Assembly: GCA_947167765.1 (NCBI GenBank)
Contig: CAMVJI010000001.1
Location: 1-64,000 of the forward strand
Source: an uncultured Butyrivibrio sp.
GTDB lineage: Bacteria > Bacillota > Clostridia > Lachnospirales > Lachnospiraceae
Reading direction: 5' to 3'
DNA length: 64,000 bases
Shown here: positions 62,682-64,000 of the stretch, piece after piece
Layout of the letters: each line of letters starts with the position of its first letter
How positions within the stretch are numbered: the first letter of the stretch is position 1
Notes under the pieces: generated by a model
Told to the model about the DNA's origin: nothing
Databases searched by the model: none
What the model saw: only the letters and a program-made list of their open reading frames with translations
Program-made: the position numbers and the translations under genes

Positions 62682-64000
62682 ATGATAAAAAAGAAATGGA
62701 TTAACTTGATAATTCTTGTTCTCGTAGCACTTTTAATCATTGGATTGTGCTTTTTTCCCAAGCGTCAAAAAAATACGCAGCTGTCACTTGTAATAAGCGA
62801 AGTCTGTGTTCACAACGATAAGGCCGCCCATGACGAGTATGGAGATTATGGAGCTGATTATATTGAGATATACAATTGCTCCGATAAGCCTGTAAGTCTC
62901 TTTGGATGGGGACTTTCAGACAGCGGAGTAAACCTTGGAAAATATACATTCCCTGATGTTACAATAGAGCCATCTTCGGCTATCATTGTCTGGTGCAGCG
63001 AGGACAAATATCAGCCTGATATGTTCAGAGATGACTATGTTCCTACTGATGTTCATGGCCTTGGATTTAATCTTTCTGATGGTGAGACCTGTGTGCTGTC
63101 GGACCGTTATGGCAATGCTGTTTCTACGGTAAGAATATCTGACCATTTCCCTGAAAATAAGACGCTTTCAGTTTCAAATAGTGACCTTAGTTTCTATGTG
63201 GTTGATGATGCCACTCCTTACTTTGTTAAGGATGAGATTGTGGCAGAGGAGAAAAAGGAGCTGATTGATGCCCCTGTTTTCTCAGTTGATGGGGGATGGT
63301 TTGATAGCGATGTCACAGTTGAGCTTACCAGTAGTGTGGGAGATATCTATTACACTTTGGACGGCAGTGACCCTGACGAAAACTCCTTAAAGTATGAGGG
63401 AGCAATAACTATCAGCAATCGCACGGAAGAAGACAACTACTATTCTGTAATTGATGGAATAGATACAGATTGTGTTTATTATCCAGACTATCCTGTGGAC
63501 AAAGCAACCGTTCTAAGGGCTGTTGCTATTTCTCCTGATGGTGAAAGTAATATTGAATCCAGGACTTTTTTCGTTGGGCTTGACCCTGAAGAATATTGCG
63601 GCGTTTCCGTAATGTCAATTGTGGCTTCTCCAGATGACCTGTTTGATCAGTACAGCGGAATATATCGTGTTGGCAGCGTACATGAGTCATTCTATAAAAA
63701 GATAGATGATGAGAAACTGCCAAGCAGCTTCGTGCCTGTGGCAAACTGCTCAAGAAAGGGCAAGGGCTGGGAGCGAGCTGCCAAGATAGAATTCTACACA
63801 CCTGACCATGAAAGCGGCTTTTCTCAGACAGTGGGTATCAGGACCCATGGGGGATTTTCATCTCTTTTAAATCAAAAGAGCTTAAATCTTTATACCAGAA
63901 ATACATATGATGGAAATGACTTTTTTAACTGGGACTTCTACGGCGACGGTAATCAGTATGACAAGATTGTTCTAAGAAATGGCGGCGGCGGAGAAGAACT
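62682..64000 (+). CDS. Surface protein with lamin-tail, CHB/HEX-C and CotH-like regions (partial)
   Basis: The frame is open from ATG 62682 to the window end (439 codons). An N-terminal helix (about 6-22) anchors or exports it. Residues 30-170 look like a lamin-tail domain (VISEVCVHN, YGADYIEIYNCSDKPVSLFG, SIIVW-like strand). Residues 205-250 have a chitobiase C-terminal-like fold (IYYTLDGSDPDENS). From about 305 the CotH pattern begins (MSIVASPDDLFDQYSGIY, GIRTHGGFS). Domain sets of this kind occur in large surface proteins of rumen Firmicutes, where CotH homologues can be protein kinases. The catalytic part is cut off. It starts eight bases after the previous stop. Confidence 0.82.
   Translation, partial: MIKKKWINLIILVLVALLIIGLCFFPKRQKNTQLSLVISEVCVHNDKAAHDEYGDYGADYIEIYNCSDKPVSLFGWGLSDSGVNLGKYTFPDVTIEPSSAIIVWCSEDKYQPDMFRDDYVPTDVHGLGFNLSDGETCVLSDRYGNAVSTVRISDHFPENKTLSVSNSDLSFYVVDDATPYFVKDEIVAEEKKELIDAPVFSVDGGWFDSDVTVELTSSVGDIYYTLDGSDPDENSLKYEGAITISNRTEEDNYYSVIDGIDTDCVYYPDYPVDKATVLRAVAISPDGESNIESRTFFVGLDPEEYCGVSVMSIVASPDDLFDQYSGIYRVGSVHESFYKKIDDEKLPSSFVPVANCSRKGKGWERAAKIEFYTPDHESGFSQTVGIRTHGGFSSLLNQKSLNLYTRNTYDGNDFFNWDFYGDGNQYDKIVLRNGGGGEE

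Noticed and set aside
1-64000. CRISPR arrays, tRNA or rRNA genes
   Set aside because: No regularly spaced repeats and no tRNA- or rRNA-like sequence were seen on reading both strands.

Overview
The window looks like a surface-polysaccharide (capsule or cell-wall glycan) locus of a low-to-moderate GC Gram-positive bacterium, most likely a Lachnospiraceae member of the Butyrivibrio type. The grounds are strong AGGAGG-type ribosome sites, tightly packed co-directional operons, a Wzx/Wzy/WbaP-type assembly set, LicA/LicC choline genes, and many GT-C, MBOAT and SGNH membrane proteins. The organism is an inference, because there is no rRNA or other marker here. No tRNA, rRNA or CRISPR array was seen.

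Layout. Bases 1-482 hold the end of an IS66-family element (minus strand). Bases 764-8367 encode what I read as a complete phosphoramidate-activation pathway, homologous step by step to the Campylobacter jejuni O-methyl phosphoramidate genes Cj1415-Cj1419: glutamine kinase, methyltransferase, a DHH phosphoesterase, a CDP-amidate kinase of the APS-kinase fold, a gamma-glutamyl-CDP-amidate hydrolase and a CTP:phosphoglutamine cytidylyltransferase. A CDP-glycerol-transferase-like protein precedes them. A radical SAM gene follows (8464-9541), broken by a run of nine Gs that looks like a phase-variable tract. Bases 10080-14256 form a phosphocholine module: a winged-helix/LicC/LicA fusion, a stand-alone LicC and a BCCT choline transporter. 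Bases 14404-24222 hold glycosyltransferases, two Wzy-like polymerases, a Wzx flippase and a GT26 enzyme fused to a headless initiating-transferase membrane part. An SGNH hydrolase (24238) and a convergent minus-strand membrane gene (25280-26839) close this AT-richer half.

From about 26.9 kb the DNA becomes richer in GC and codes for more glycosyltransferases, a hexapeptide acetyltransferase, the WbaP-like initiating transferase and a UDP-glucuronate-epimerase-like enzyme. After that comes a long series of lipid-linked-sugar (GT-C) membrane proteins interleaved with three MBOAT acyltransferases and several SGNH-like partners. Also present are a radical SAM/SPASM protein, a dolichol-phosphate-mannose-synthase-like GT2, a UDP-galactopyranose-mutase-like flavoprotein, a uridine kinase, a pair of SMR-type flippases, and a FdtA/FdtB-type pair for a dTDP-3-amino-3,6-dideoxyhexose. 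The window ends inside a CotH/lamin-tail surface protein.

Working together (inference): the initiating transferase and GTs build a lipid-linked repeat unit that Wzx flips and Wzy polymerises. The phosphoramidate and phosphocholine modules each make a CDP-activated small group to decorate it. The GT-C, MBOAT and SGNH proteins add side sugars and acyl groups outside the membrane. The strongest candidate for an undescribed system is the phosphoramidate module with its G-tract radical SAM gene, set beside a choline module in a Gram-positive genome.
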